Source of the DNA: Methylococcus mesophilus
GTDB taxonomy: Bacteria > Pseudomonadota > Gammaproteobacteria > Methylococcales > Methylococcaceae
Direction: 5' to 3'
Length of the DNA: 64,000 nucleotides
Assembly (NCBI RefSeq): GCF_026247885.1
Contig: NZ_CP110921.1
Coordinates: 3,231,501 to 3,295,500 of the forward strand
Of the stretch, positions 33,245 through 42,311 are shown piece after piece (position 1 is the first letter of the stretch; every line of letters starts with the position of its first letter). The position numbers and the translations under genes were made by a program. The notes beneath the pieces are model-generated. The model did not search any database, was not told the DNA's origin, and was given only the letters and a program-made list of their open reading frames with translations.

Positions 33245-35394
33245 GGATGGTCCTCGTCGTGGTAGAGCCAGATCGTGGCGTCTTCGACCGGCAGCAAGGC
33301 GCCGGTCTGGGGGCATTTGTAGTGGGAGGGGTAGACCGAAACCGGCCACATCGGGATTTCTCCGGTGTCAGGATCCGGGGGACCTTCCCGCCGTAGCACC
33401 ATGCCCTCGACGCATTGGTAGCCGAACTTGCTGCGGTGTAACGGGGGAAGTCCGTAGTCCTCGGCGTTACGGAAGAACTTGATGTAACCTTGAGTGGCGA
33501 GTACCGAGAGCCGCTCGCGGATCGTGCGTTCCGCGCCCAATCCGGCGCGACCCTCGAAGGCTTCGGCGAACTGGGTGGCGCTGTAGCAGCGCCCATCCGC
33601 CGCCTCGTCGAACAGTATCTGCAGGATCACGTCATGCTTGCGCCGGCGCTCGGCATCGAGGCGTTCGGCGTAGTCCTGCAGGACCCGTCGCCCGGTGTTC
33701 GCCACCTCGCGCCAAGTACCGTTGAACTTGTCGACGGACTTCACCGGGAGCGCCGCGCCATTGCGCAGCTCGAAGATGAGTTGGCGGGTGGTTTGGGTCT
33801 CGTCCGGCCGGAACAGCAGCATCCCGGTGCTGTAGTAGCCCCTGAGGCTGCCGGCTCCGGCCAGGGCCTGGAACGGATCCTCCTCGAAGGGTTTCTTGCC
33901 GAGCTTCTTGGTGTGGTGCACCAGCACGAGGCCGGCGTCCGGGTTGACTGCCGTGCGCAGCTGTTCCACCCGCTGCGACAGGAAGAACAGCATCGCGCCG
34001 TTATCGTTCTCGCCCCCGGCCTCGCCGCCGTCGAACACATTGCGGATCGGATCGATGGCGATCAGATCGGGCGGAGTGTTGCCGAACGCCTGAACAATGG
34101 CCGGGATCACCTGGGCCAGGCCGGCCTCGTCCAGGACCAGACGCAGTTGCGGGGTGGCGACGAAGTTCACCCGCGCCTCGGATATCCGGTGCGACGGTAA
34201 GGGGATTCCCTTCACCCGTTCCCGCAGGTAGTGGTACTGCACCTCCGCCTGCAGATAGAACACCCGCAAGGGACGCGGCGGTGTCATGCCGAGGAAGCTG
34301 GCCCCCGCCGCCATGTGCATCAGCCAGGCCAGCAGGAAGTCGCTCTTGCCGACCTTGGGCGCCCCGCCGAACACCAAGAGGCCGCCGGGCGTGAGTACGC
34401 GCGGCGCAATCAGGTCCGGCGGGACGGGAGAGTCATCATCGAGCAAGGCGCCCAAGGTATGCGTCGGCAATGCCGGGGAGGCGGCCTTGATGACCCGGCG
34501 CTCGCCGTGGGTGATGAACGCGACGCAATCGAAGTCCTCGGACACGGCATCGGCTGCGTCCCACTTGTCGGGCTTGTCCGTCGGCGGCACGAGGATGGCC
34601 ACCGACGCCGCGCCTGCCGCCATGCAGGCACGGGCGGCGTTCTCCGCGTAGTCCCAGCCCGGCGCATCCCGATCCGGCCAGATCAGCACGGCTTTGCCCC
34701 GGAGCGGCGACCAGTCGGTCTTGTCGATCGGCGCCTTGGCCCCGTTCATCGCCGTGGTGGCGGCCACACCCTGATGGACCAGCGCGTCGGCGCACCGTTC
34801 GCCCTCGACCAGCACCACCTCCTTCGCCTGGGCGATCGCCGGCAAGTTGTAGAGCGGACGCGGGTCGGGGGCGCGCCACAGGCGGGCGCGCACGTCCCAC
34901 GGCCGGAATTCCTTGCCGGTGGGCGGGTCGTAGCGGTAGACGCAGGCGATCAGCGTGCCGTCCGCCGCGACGTAGTCCCACTTCGCCGTGGCGGGGCCGA
35001 GCCGATCCACCGGGGCTTTCTCCCGCAGCGGTGTCGGTTCGACCCGCGCCGTACCCAACAGCTGACCGGCCAGAGCCATCACCTCGGCGAATTGGCCGTG
35101 CGTCTCCAGGCCGTGGACAGCGGCGATCAAGGCGAAGAGATCCCCGCCCTCGCCGGTCGCATGGTCGTACCACAACCCGGCCTTTTCGCCCGAAAGCGCC
35201 ACTTCCAGGCTGTCGCCCGGATCGCCCTGGACGTTGCCGATCGCGAAGGCACCCCCGCGCACCTTGCCGGCCGGGAACAAGGTCTTCAGCACCGACGGCA
35301 ACCGGGCCAGCAAATCGGCGCGCAGGGCTTCGCGCTGGAGCGTCAGATCGGCGGGGTTGGCAGGCCTGGGCAGCGCGTCGTTGAAGTCAAGCAA
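33241..35394 (-). CDS. Primase-helicase (Toprim plus RepA-like ATPase)
   Basis: A 717-residue replication protein with a TTG start at 35394, 8 bases after GAAGGAG; an in-frame stop just upstream excludes a longer start. A Toprim segment is visible around residues 190-275 (EVVLVEGERCADAL, later KAVLIWPDRDAPG). A RepA/DnaB-like ATPase follows, with GGAPKVGKSDFL near residue 346 and a downstream DLIAIDPIRNVFDGGE acidic motif near 440. A C-terminal winged helix is likely (RTIRERLSVLATQGYIKF). It is expected to prime and unwind phage DNA. No N-terminal zinc motif is seen. Confidence 0.85.
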   Translation of the reverse strand: MLDFNDALPRPANPADLTLQREALRADLLARLPSVLKTLFPAGKVRGGAFAIGNVQGDPGDSLEVALSGEKAGLWYDHATGEGGDLFALIAAVHGLETHGQFAEVMALAGQLLGTARVEPTPLREKAPVDRLGPATAKWDYVAADGTLIACVYRYDPPTGKEFRPWDVRARLWRAPDPRPLYNLPAIAQAKEVVLVEGERCADALVHQGVAATTAMNGAKAPIDKTDWSPLRGKAVLIWPDRDAPGWDYAENAARACMAAGAASVAILVPPTDKPDKWDAADAVSEDFDCVAFITHGERRVIKAASPALPTHTLGALLDDDSPVPPDLIAPRVLTPGGLLVFGGAPKVGKSDFLLAWLMHMAAGASFLGMTPPRPLRVFYLQAEVQYHYLRERVKGIPLPSHRISEARVNFVATPQLRLVLDEAGLAQVIPAIVQAFGNTPPDLIAIDPIRNVFDGGEAGGENDNGAMLFFLSQRVEQLRTAVNPDAGLVLVHHTKKLGKKPFEEDPFQALAGAGSLRGYYSTGMLLFRPDETQTTRQLIFELRNGAALPVKSVDKFNGTWREVANTGRRVLQDYAERLDAERRRKHDVILQILFDEAADGRCYSATQFAEAFEGRAGLGAERTIRERLSVLATQGYIKFFRNAEDYGLPPLHRSKFGYQCVEGMVLRREGPPDPDTGEIPMWPVSVYPSHYKCPQTGALLPVEDATIWLYHDEDHP

Positions 35395-35746
35395 GTCCTA
35401 GCTCCTTCGGCGTGTGCTTCACTCCGACTCCCTGCGCCGTCTCGCTCGGCAGATACCCGCCCTTGTGCGCAATCGCACGCACGAACGCCGGTTCCAGGCC
35501 GACCGCATCGCACCAGAACTCCAGGGCCGGGCCGGCGAGGAAGTACCGCGCCTCGGCGCGGAGGGCGTCGTCCGGATCGATGCAGTCGCCGATGGCCAGG
35601 GTGATCACCGCCACTGCCAGGTGGGCTTCGGGGCAGGCGAACACGATATGCCGGCGCAGCAGTTTGTCGATGACCGTCAGACGCACCAGAGGCCTGGGCG
35701 GCTGCCGCTGCACCCGTTTGTCATCGGAAGGCTGCCGGGTCTTCAT
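35387..35746 (-). CDS. Phage protein of unknown function in the replication operon
   Basis: A 119-residue protein from ATG 35746, overlapping the nuclease stop by ATGA. Its 3' end carries the ribosome binding site of the TTG-started primase. Contains LTVIDKLLRRHIVFACPEAHLAVAVITLAIGDCI, helical and moderately hydrophobic, and FLAGPALEFWCDAVGLEP. No family recognised. Confidence 0.6.
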   Translation of the reverse strand: MKTRQPSDDKRVQRQPPRPLVRLTVIDKLLRRHIVFACPEAHLAVAVITLAIGDCIDPDDALRAEARYFLAGPALEFWCDAVGLEPAFVRAIAHKGGYLPSETAQGVGVKHTPKELGLA

Positions 35747-36480
35747 GCCCCGCCTCCCCGGCAGCGCAGGCTCCAAGCACATTGCCGGCACTCGACGTGG
35801 GCCGGATCGGCAAAACCCCGCGGCAACAGCTCGCCGGCTTCGGTCGCAGTAATGACACGCACGGCCCGATCCGACATCCGCTGCGCCAGCCCGCCGTCGA
35901 AGGGGACGCGCTCGGCGTAGATCTCCATCGAATCCGCGTTGACGGCGGTGAACAGCGCCGGCTGTTCGTGCAGTGCGAGGTAGGCCTGGTATACCGCGAT
36001 CTGGGCTGCGTAGACCGGCTTGGCTTTGGCCAAGCGGTGCTTCACCAGCTCGCGCCAGGATTTCGCGCCCAGGCATTTGTTCTCCCACAAGGCCGGAGTA
36101 TCGAAGCGTTCGGGCCCGCCGACGATGACGCCGTCGACATGGCCCTGCAGGTGGCCGTTCAGCGCCGAGAACCCGAACTGCTTGCCGTCGGCCTGATGGG
36201 GGCAGAGGCCGAAGCCAGCCGCGCGCAGCCAGCCCACTACCGCCTCCTCGATGCGATGACCGCGTTCGAAGATGCGCAACAGCCGTCCTGAAAACTCACG
36301 GCCGGGATCGACCGGCGCCTGGGCGTATTCGTACTGAAGCGCGCGCTCGCAGGCCACGCCGAGGCGAGACGCGCCGAGATAAGTGCGGCGTGGCTCACCG
36401 GCCTGGCGACGCTGCAGACCGGCATCGATCAGCGCCGTGAGCCGTTCGTTGAACAAGGCGCCATGGTTGTAATCCAGCAT
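35743..36480 (-). CDS. PD-(D/E)XK exonuclease, Cas4-like
   Basis: The 245-residue protein from ATG 36480 has the nuclease core: GHVDGVIVG (Asp), ALWENKCLGAKSW (E-x-K) and an AAQIAVYQAYLAL helix, typical of Cas4/RecB-type phage exonucleases. A C-terminal cluster CRQCAWSLRC fits the iron-sulphur cysteines of Cas4-like proteins, with a further Cys near residue 54. It probably resects DNA ends for recombination together with the Sak4-like ATPase. Confidence 0.8.
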   Translation of the reverse strand: MLDYNHGALFNERLTALIDAGLQRRQAGEPRRTYLGASRLGVACERALQYEYAQAPVDPGREFSGRLLRIFERGHRIEEAVVGWLRAAGFGLCPHQADGKQFGFSALNGHLQGHVDGVIVGGPERFDTPALWENKCLGAKSWRELVKHRLAKAKPVYAAQIAVYQAYLALHEQPALFTAVNADSMEIYAERVPFDGGLAQRMSDRAVRVITATEAGELLPRGFADPAHVECRQCAWSLRCRGGGA

Positions 36481-36490
36481 GGTCGCCCCC

Positions 36491-36847
36491 TCAGAACGGC
36501 ACGTCATCGGGATCGTGTTCCCGCAGGTGGTCGAAATAGGCGGTCAGCACCACGTCGACCAGTTGCAGGATTTCCGCCCGGCTGTAGGCCGACAGCGGCC
36601 GGTCCATGCCGATCGCCGCGACGTAGTCGCCGAGGCGGGGCAGCACGGCCTCCATCGCCGCCTTCTCGTTATGGGTGGGGTCGATCACGACGCCGTCCCT
36701 CCGTTTCAGTCGTTGCAGATGGATGTCCTGGCAGCGTCGCGAGCAGAAGCGCTTGAACAGTCGCTTGCCGCCTGAGTCGCGGGGAGCGTCGTGGGACGAT
36801 GCCCAGCAAAAGCCCCGGCCTTCTCTTCCGCAGATAGCGCAAATCAT
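36491..36847 (-). CDS. Small zinc-binding phage protein (DUF6511-like)
   Basis: The 118-residue protein begins with ATG at 36847 (MICAICGREGRGFC) and has CAIC, then FCSRRCQDIHLQRL, giving a plausible four-cysteine zinc site in the first 50 residues. The rest is helical with an acidic end (EHDPDDVPF). I associate this layout with DUF6511. It ends 11 bases before the nuclease gene. Confidence 0.6.
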   Translation of the reverse strand: MICAICGREGRGFCWASSHDAPRDSGGKRLFKRFCSRRCQDIHLQRLKRRDGVVIDPTHNEKAAMEAVLPRLGDYVAAIGMDRPLSAYSRAEILQLVDVVLTAYFDHLREHDPDDVPF

Positions 36848-36856
36848 GGCGTGCAT

Positions 36857-36963
36857 CCCTGTACGCCACCCTTCGGGCAGCCGCTGCGCGGCTGTGCACA
36901 AATCCGCCGGGAGCGGATTTGAACAACCGAAGGGGTGCCCGGAGGGTGGGCCACAGGGATGTG
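36857..36963. repeat. Extended inverted repeats between helicase and DUF6511-like genes
   Basis: AAATCCGC and GCGGATTT (about 36900-36921) form a perfect stem around CGGGA. Flanking segments CCACCCTTCGGGCA and TGCCCGGAGGGTGG form a longer imperfect outer stem across about 36866-36951. The 100-base block could fold as a cruciform or act as a terminator in the replication operon. Confidence 0.55.
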
Positions 36964-36992
36964 GCCCATAGATGTTCTGTCCTGATCATTTG

Positions 36993-38678
36993 TCAAGCCG
37001 CCCTCCGTTGGGTATCGTGGGCCGCGGCATCTGCGCCCAGCACCAAGGATTGAATGGCCCGCTTGTTGAACTGGAACGAAAGCAGCGCGGAGGCTTGGTA
37101 GCGCGACAATCCGAAATCGCTTTGCCACTGGGGTGGCAGGTAGCGGAGTTGTTTCTCGGTGGGCGGTTCGTTCAGCCAGCGACGGGTCTTGTGGGCGGTG
37201 TCGACGGACTCGTGCTCGTTCAGCCAGTCGTCGGCCTTGGCCATGCAGACGGTGCGTTCGCCTACGCCGAGGAGATGGGTGGGCAGACCCTTGCCGCCGC
37301 CCACCGCGTACCAACGGCCGGTCAGGAAGAACACCCCGCCCCAGGCACTGAAGCCGGCGGCCATCAGGGCGTCGTCACTACCGAACAGATCGCACCAGCG
37401 GAAGTGCGAGCGTTTCAGCAGATCGATCTCGCTCATGACGAAATCGCTGAGCACACCGCGGTCTTTAGGCTGCCGCTCCCAAAGGTGGCCGCACAGCGGA
37501 CACGCCAGACAGGCTGCAGGAACGATCGCGCCGCATTCGGGGCAGTCTTTGGTCGGCGCCTCGCCCTGGCCCAGATGGCCGTCGAGATCGACCGTCTGTT
37601 CAAGGGTGCCGTGCATCAGGCTGGCGGTGCCGAAATCCAGCACGATGCAGTCGGTCTTGATGGCACCGGGAAAGACTTCCGGGTCCACCGTGCGCAGGCC
37701 CCGGCCCACCATCTGGATGAAGGTGGACTGGTGGGAGCTTGGCCGCAACAACACCACACAGCCGGTCGGTGGGTAGTCGTAGCCTTCCGTCAGCACCGCC
37801 ACGTTGACTACGACTTGGGCCGGCCCGGACTCATAGTCGGCCAAGCGCGCCTTGCGCTCGGCGTCGGACAAGTCGCCATGGATCAGCACCGCGTGGATCC
37901 CAGCGGCGATGAAGGCCTCGTAGACATGGCGGGCATGTGCCACCGTCGAGCAGAACACGATGGACTTCCGCCCGGAGGCCTTGTCCTGCCAGTGTTGGAT
38001 GACCGCGTCGGTGACCAGCTGCTTGTCGAAGATCGATGCCACCTCGTCCATGTCGAAGTCGATCGCGGTGCGGCGGACCTGCTGCAAGGCTGCCTGTACA
38101 CCGATGTCGATGACGAAGGTGCGGGGCGGCACCAAGTGGCCGGAGGCGATGAGCTCGCCCAGGGTGATCTGGTCGGCTACGTTGGAGAACACCTCGCGCA
38201 GGCCTTTGCCGTCGCCCCGGTTCGGCGTCGCGGTTAGGCCACAAAGCAGGGCCTTCGGATTGCGGGACCGTACCCGGTCGATCACCGCACGATAGCTGGG
38301 CGAGGCGGCGTGGTGCGCTTCATCGATCACCAGAAGATCGAGCGTCGGCATCTGCTCGAGATGTCGGCCTCGCGCCAAGGTTTGCACCATGGCGAAAGTG
38401 GCCGCACCGGCCCAGGATTTCTCCAGGGCGTCGAACACCGAGGTGGTCAGCCCCGGATTGACGCGGCCGAACTTCTCCCGGTTCTGGGCGGTGAGTTCGT
38501 CGCGGTGGGCGAGGATGCAGGCCTTGGCGTCCGGCTCCTCCAGCACGCCGCCGGCCACCGCCGACAGCATGATGGTCTTGCCCGAGCCGGTGGGACCGAT
38601 GGCCAAGGTGTTGCCGTGCTGATGCAGCGCCGCGAGCGAGCGCTCCACCAGCAGGGTCTGACGGGGACGAAGCATCAT
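36993..38678 (-). CDS. Superfamily 2 DEAD/DEAH-box helicase with zinc ribbon
   Basis: The 561-residue protein has Walker A GPTGSGKT near residue 28, motif II DEAHH near 116, motif III LTATP near 151 and motif VI QMVGRGLR near 311, the SSL2/ComFA-like SF2 set. After the helicase core a zinc ribbon CPECGAIVPAACLACPLCGH lies near residues 351-370. The C-terminal 120 residues are phage specific. It likely drives replication or recombination. Confidence 0.88.
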   Translation of the reverse strand: MMLRPRQTLLVERSLAALHQHGNTLAIGPTGSGKTIMLSAVAGGVLEEPDAKACILAHRDELTAQNREKFGRVNPGLTTSVFDALEKSWAGAATFAMVQTLARGRHLEQMPTLDLLVIDEAHHAASPSYRAVIDRVRSRNPKALLCGLTATPNRGDGKGLREVFSNVADQITLGELIASGHLVPPRTFVIDIGVQAALQQVRRTAIDFDMDEVASIFDKQLVTDAVIQHWQDKASGRKSIVFCSTVAHARHVYEAFIAAGIHAVLIHGDLSDAERKARLADYESGPAQVVVNVAVLTEGYDYPPTGCVVLLRPSSHQSTFIQMVGRGLRTVDPEVFPGAIKTDCIVLDFGTASLMHGTLEQTVDLDGHLGQGEAPTKDCPECGAIVPAACLACPLCGHLWERQPKDRGVLSDFVMSEIDLLKRSHFRWCDLFGSDDALMAAGFSAWGGVFFLTGRWYAVGGGKGLPTHLLGVGERTVCMAKADDWLNEHESVDTAHKTRRWLNEPPTEKQLRYLPPQWQSDFGLSRYQASALLSFQFNKRAIQSLVLGADAAAHDTQRRAA

Positions 38679-38692
38679 GGCGATGTCCTCCC

Positions 38693-39319
38693 TTACTGGG
38701 CCCAGGCCGGCTTGCCGCCTGGGACGCCTGGGGATGTAGCCGGCGTCGAAGCCGCATAGGCCGGCGCTGCCGCTGCCGGTATCGCACCCGAAGGCGAAGT
38801 TGGGACCGGCGGGGCGAAGTGCTGGCCCATGAGCTGGGCATAGTCCTTGTGATCAGGCTCGATGACCGCCCGGACGGTGTTGCGGTCATTGCCGCGACCG
38901 TCTTTCTCGATGTCGATGCGGCCGGCAAACTCCAGCCCGTCCAGCTCGGCGAAGCCGGCGATGCGGCGGGCGTTCTGGGCCTGTGGGCCGGTGTCGGCGG
39001 GATGGATGCGGCGGGCGCTGTTCAGCAGCGACCGAATGAAACTGCGGCCCATCGCCTGCCAGGTCGGCCCCTTGGGTGAGTGCAGACCGATGTTCCACCA
39101 CAGCTTGCGGCGGGCGTAAGGGCCATCCAGCACCACGCCTTCGCATGCGAGATAGACGGCGCCGGTCTCAGGACTGCGGGTGGCCCAACCACCGGTCCAG
39201 CCCTGGCTGGCATCGTCGAACCCGCCCGGCTTGAGGGTCAGGCGGAGCCGCACCAGGGTATCCTTCGGGATCAGCTCGAAGCTCGCCTGCTCGGCGGAAT
39301 TGAAATCGAAATAGCTCAT
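38693..39319 (-). CDS. Phage single-stranded-DNA-binding-like protein
   Basis: The 208-residue protein from ATG 39319 lies between SF2 helicase and Sak4-like ATPase genes. The first 150 residues mix strands (FELIPKDTLVRLRLTLKPGG, FAGRIDIEKDGRGNDRNTVRAVIEP) and the last 40 are Pro/Ala/Ser-rich, ending PAWAQ. An OB-like domain with a low-complexity tail beside recombination genes suggests ssDNA binding, but no clear family signature is visible. Confidence 0.55.
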   Translation of the reverse strand: MSYFDFNSAEQASFELIPKDTLVRLRLTLKPGGFDDASQGWTGGWATRSPETGAVYLACEGVVLDGPYARRKLWWNIGLHSPKGPTWQAMGRSFIRSLLNSARRIHPADTGPQAQNARRIAGFAELDGLEFAGRIDIEKDGRGNDRNTVRAVIEPDHKDYAQLMGQHFAPPVPTSPSGAIPAAAAPAYAASTPATSPGVPGGKPAWAQ

Positions 39320-39321
39320 GG

Positions 39322-40185
39322 TCAGGTCTCCTGGGTGGGGATCGTTGCGGGGACAGGACGGCTGAAATCCAGCCGTTCCAGCGGCGGACGGGCGGGGCCG
39401 GCGATCTTCTGCATCAGCTGGCCGAGGTGCGGCGGTTCGATCGGATCGAGCCGGCCGGAGCGGTCTTTGGCGGGATAGCCCCAAGGGTTCAGTGTCTGGC
39501 AGACGAACGCCCGGTAGCGGCTGCCATCGTCCGCAGGCAGTTCGGCCAGGGTGACCACTTCATCGACGATCCCCGGCAGTTCGAGCCCGGTCTTGGCGCC
39601 GTCGATCTGCAGCGCGAACACTCGGCGATTGAAGTCGTCGAGCTTCTCGTCCAGGATCCCGACGAACCAGACGTTCTTGTTGCGGGTATGCTGCAAATGC
39701 GTCAGCCAGCCGATCATCTCCTGGCCCATCAGGCCGTAGGCGCCGCGGCTGTCCGGCTTGCCGGTCTTCTCGGAGTAGGCCTGCGGCTGCCCCTTGCACC
39801 ACTGCAGGCACAAGCGCCCGGCGACGGTGATCGAGTCGACGAACACGGTCTGGTATCGTTCCAGCGCACCGGGGTCGCCGAAGCGCGCGCACACCGCGTC
39901 GAAGTGGGCTGGGCTGAAGGGCTGGTCATCCCGCAAGGCCGGATTGGGGCCGCCGATGAAGACCGCGAAGTCGCGGCATTCGGGCCAGGTGCGCGGCCGG
40001 ATCGTATCGCCGGCCCAGCCTTCGACCGCGAGGTCGCCGGCTTCCAGGTCGAAGAACAGGGTCGAGGCGGCTTCCAGCGTCCACAGTTGCGAGGTCTTGC
40101 CGAGGCCCGCTTTGCCGACCAGGACGCCCTTGACGCCGCGCCGTTCCGCCAAGCGCTGGTCGGCGCTGATGATGGGGAGAGTCAT
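39322..40185 (-). CDS. Sak4-like RecA-type recombination ATPase
   Basis: The 287-residue protein has Walker A VGKAGLGKTSQ at about residues 22-32, FFDLEAGDLAVEGW near 44 and FVDSITVAGRLCLQW near 114 (Walker B). This is the layout of phage AAA_24/Sak4 single-strand annealing ATPases, which act with an exonuclease and SSB. It starts at ATG 40185, four bases into the upstream gene's stop. Confidence 0.8.
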   Translation of the reverse strand: MTLPIISADQRLAERRGVKGVLVGKAGLGKTSQLWTLEAASTLFFDLEAGDLAVEGWAGDTIRPRTWPECRDFAVFIGGPNPALRDDQPFSPAHFDAVCARFGDPGALERYQTVFVDSITVAGRLCLQWCKGQPQAYSEKTGKPDSRGAYGLMGQEMIGWLTHLQHTRNKNVWFVGILDEKLDDFNRRVFALQIDGAKTGLELPGIVDEVVTLAELPADDGSRYRAFVCQTLNPWGYPAKDRSGRLDPIEPPHLGQLMQKIAGPARPPLERLDFSRPVPATIPTQET

Positions 40186-40661
40186 ACCGCGTCCTCCCCG
40201 AGCAGCGCCAAACGGAAGCCGGGCTTGCCGGTCCTGAGCGTACGGGCCGGTGCGAAGCTCTGCTGGAGGCCGGCCGGCCAAGCGTTGAACTTGGTCTCGG
40301 ATACCCGGTAGCCGATCTCGACGTATTGGGCAGGGTCCTCGCCGCTGTCGGCGATCCGTCGCACCAGGGCGGCGAGCTGTCGGGCATCCCACTCGACCTT
40401 CTTGGGGAGGTCGGCGGTGACCCGCACCGGGCCGTCGTCGAAGTGGACGATGCCGGTGTCTTTGCCCGTAGCCAGCCGCAGTTGGCGGGCGCGCTCGGCG
40501 TATCTGATCTCGAGGGCGCGGTCCAAGTGTTCGTTGAGGGTCTTGGCGGCGGCCAGTTGCGCGGCGGCGTCGTGCTTGAACCGGCACAGCGATTCCGCCG
40601 GCAACTCGGCGAGCTGGCCGGCCGGAGTGGCGAGGAGGATGTCGGGGTTCATCGAGGTCAT
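40182..40661 (-). CDS. Phage protein of unknown function upstream of the Sak4-like ATPase
   Basis: A 159-residue protein from ATG 40661. A helical N-terminus (ESLCRFKHDAAAQLAAAKTLNEHLDRALEIRYAERARQLRL) is followed by a beta part (GIVHFDDGPVRVTADLPKKVEWD). Coupled to genes on both sides by ATGA. Similar small genes precede Sak4-like ATPases in other phages; no mechanism can be stated. Confidence 0.6.
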   Translation of the reverse strand: MTSMNPDILLATPAGQLAELPAESLCRFKHDAAAQLAAAKTLNEHLDRALEIRYAERARQLRLATGKDTGIVHFDDGPVRVTADLPKKVEWDARQLAALVRRIADSGEDPAQYVEIGYRVSETKFNAWPAGLQQSFAPARTLRTGKPGFRLALLGEDAV

Positions 40662-40870
40662 GCCGCACCTCCGGCCTGAACGCATTGGCCGGGACTTCTC
40701 CGGAGGTGGCGGGTCTCGTAGGCCTCGATGTCTTCCTGACGATAGAGCACCCGGCCGTGCAGCTTCAGATAGACCGGGCCGATGCCTTCGGACCGCCAGC
40801 GTTCCAGCGTGGCTTCGCTGACGCCCCAACGATCCGCCAGTTGGCGTTGATTCAGATGTCTTACGTTCAC
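40658..40870 (-). CDS. AlpA/excisionase-like HTH protein
   Basis: A 70-residue protein with GTG start at 40870. LNQRQLADRWGVSEATLERWRSEGIGPVYLKLHGRVLYRQEDIEAYE is a MerR-like HTH_17, as in AlpA and phage Xis/Cox proteins. It is the first gene of the replication operon, so it may regulate that operon or excision. The upstream 186-base interval contains the terminator of the DUF2188 gene. Confidence 0.75.
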   Translation of the reverse strand: MNVRHLNQRQLADRWGVSEATLERWRSEGIGPVYLKLHGRVLYRQEDIEAYETRHLRRSPGQCVQAGGAA

Positions 40871-40999
40871 GAGTCGCTCCTGTGGGTTGTTGCGGAAACG
40901 TGAACAAATTCTGGGCTTCAGGGGGTGGGCAAAGCGGGGGGCAAAACGGGCGGCAGGGGTGGGCAAAACCTGCAATTCGAATTTCAGGCGACAGAAACG

Positions 41000-41025
41000 A
41001 AAAAGCCCGGAGGGATGCTCCGGGC
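41000..41025 (-). terminator. Rho-independent terminator after the DUF2188-like gene
   Basis: Minus-strand GCCCGGAG and CTCCGGGC pair across a 5-base loop and are followed by TTTTTC. It separates the DUF2188-like gene from the replication operon. Confidence 0.75.
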
Positions 41026-41056
41026 CGGTTCGATCGATAATGCGATTACGGCGAAA

Positions 41057-41278
41057 TCATCCGGGTGGGGGAAAAGGATCGTTGCCGTAGCTGTTGCGCT
41101 CGCGGATCTTCCCATCCTCGCCTTGGATGATGACTTCACTGCTCTGATTGCGCGCGATGTCTCGTGCGCGTTCGATGGCTTCGTGTTGGGTTTCGTGCTT
41201 CGAGGTCAATCGGCTATTGCCTTCGCCCCGGACGCCCCAGCCGTCGCCGTTCTTGACGACCCATTGGTTCTTGCTCAT
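41057..41278 (-). CDS. DUF2188-family protein
   Basis: A 73-residue protein typical of DUF2188: NQWVVKNGDGWGVRGEGNSR, then helix TQHEAIERARDIARNQSSEVIIQGEDGKIRERNSYG, with HGxxGxIxxxxxYGxDP-like ending (YGNDPFPPPG). Function in the family is unknown. It has its own terminator. Confidence 0.8.
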   Translation of the reverse strand: MSKNQWVVKNGDGWGVRGEGNSRLTSKHETQHEAIERARDIARNQSSEVIIQGEDGKIRERNSYGNDPFPPPG

Positions 41279-41344
41279 CGGTTTACCTCATGTCGAGTAC
41301 GCTGTGGGAAATGTCGGATAAATATGGAATTAGGATGATTACGG

Positions 41345-42304
41345 TCATTCACCTCCTCGTCGGCTCAGGAACTCGGGTTTGAGCCAGTAGCGGCCCTCGG
41401 TGTCATGTTCGATGAAGGTTCGGTAGACCGCTTTGTGCCGCTTGAAGATCTCGGACCCTTTGCAGGCATCGACATCCATTTCCAGTGCATCGGCGAGCAC
41501 TCTTTTGTGCACGGGCTTGCCGTCTGCGTCGATCAAAATGCTGAGAAATCGGTAGATCTGGGGTGAGACTTTGATCTGTTTGCCGTCGATCAAGGCGAGC
41601 CGGCCGGAACGCAGCAGCCGCAACGAAGTCTCGGCAACGTCCTCATCAGCAATCAGGGGCGCGTCAAGATAGGACTCCAAGTTTTCGACGACGAAGCCGG
41701 CTTTGCGCAGATGTGACACGGCGCGAAGGGGTACGAGCCGACCGTTCGCGAGCGGTGGCGCGATCGAATCCTGCGGGGTGGTCGTAATCAGGATCTCGGT
41801 CCCCGGCGCGGCGACGGCACGGATGCCGGCGTCGATCGTTTGCGCATCGCTCGACTCGTTCAGCCGCCTGCCGAAAAACACCGTGCGGCGTTTCCGCCGA
41901 TGTTCGATGTCACCCAAACGCCAAAGCCGGGCCGGTACGCGTTCCTCGAGTCGAAAGCGTCCCTGCAGGCCGAGCGCGGAGGCGATCCAGCGGACGATGC
42001 GTTGATACTCGACCCGCAGGGGTTTCACCTGGTGGGTGGCAAGATTCAGCCAGCCACAATCGCTGCAATAGCCGCGATAGCCTTCTTCGGAGAAACTGAG
42101 CGAACACAGTTCGTCGTCTCCACACCAAGGGCAGAGAACGGAACCCGCAAGGCCCGTACCCACTTGCAGGGCTTGGAGTTCGTGCAGGTGCTCGTAGGCT
42201 TCGCGCCTACCGGAACATCGGACGGTATCGGGGTGGATATCCGCATGGGGCGCCTCGATCAGCTCGCAAAGCAGGCCGAAGGCGATGTCGTTGCAGGCCG
42301 GCAT
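41345..42304 (-). CDS. Zinc-ribbon protein with C-terminal winged helix, unknown
   Basis: The 319-residue protein has a C58-x2-C61 and C80-x2-C83 pair forming a zinc ribbon (CPWCGDD, CSDCGW). The middle is mixed alpha/beta with TEILITTTPQDSIAPPLANGR. The last 90 residues (GKQIKVSPQIYRFLSILIDADGKPVHKRVLADAL) resemble an OmpR/PhoB-type winged helix. It sits downstream of a 408-residue unknown gene and both are divergent from an XRE-ImmA pair. It may be a DNA-sensing or regulatory protein. Confidence 0.55.
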   Translation of the reverse strand: MPACNDIAFGLLCELIEAPHADIHPDTVRCSGRREAYEHLHELQALQVGTGLAGSVLCPWCGDDELCSLSFSEEGYRGYCSDCGWLNLATHQVKPLRVEYQRIVRWIASALGLQGRFRLEERVPARLWRLGDIEHRRKRRTVFFGRRLNESSDAQTIDAGIRAVAAPGTEILITTTPQDSIAPPLANGRLVPLRAVSHLRKAGFVVENLESYLDAPLIADEDVAETSLRLLRSGRLALIDGKQIKVSPQIYRFLSILIDADGKPVHKRVLADALEMDVDACKGSEIFKRHKAVYRTFIEHDTEGRYWLKPEFLSRRGGE

Positions 42305-42311
42305 CGGTCAC

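Noticed and set aside
34231-35604. 457-codon plus-strand frame
   Set aside because: Antisense to the primase-helicase; long only because the GC-rich opposite strand lacks stops.
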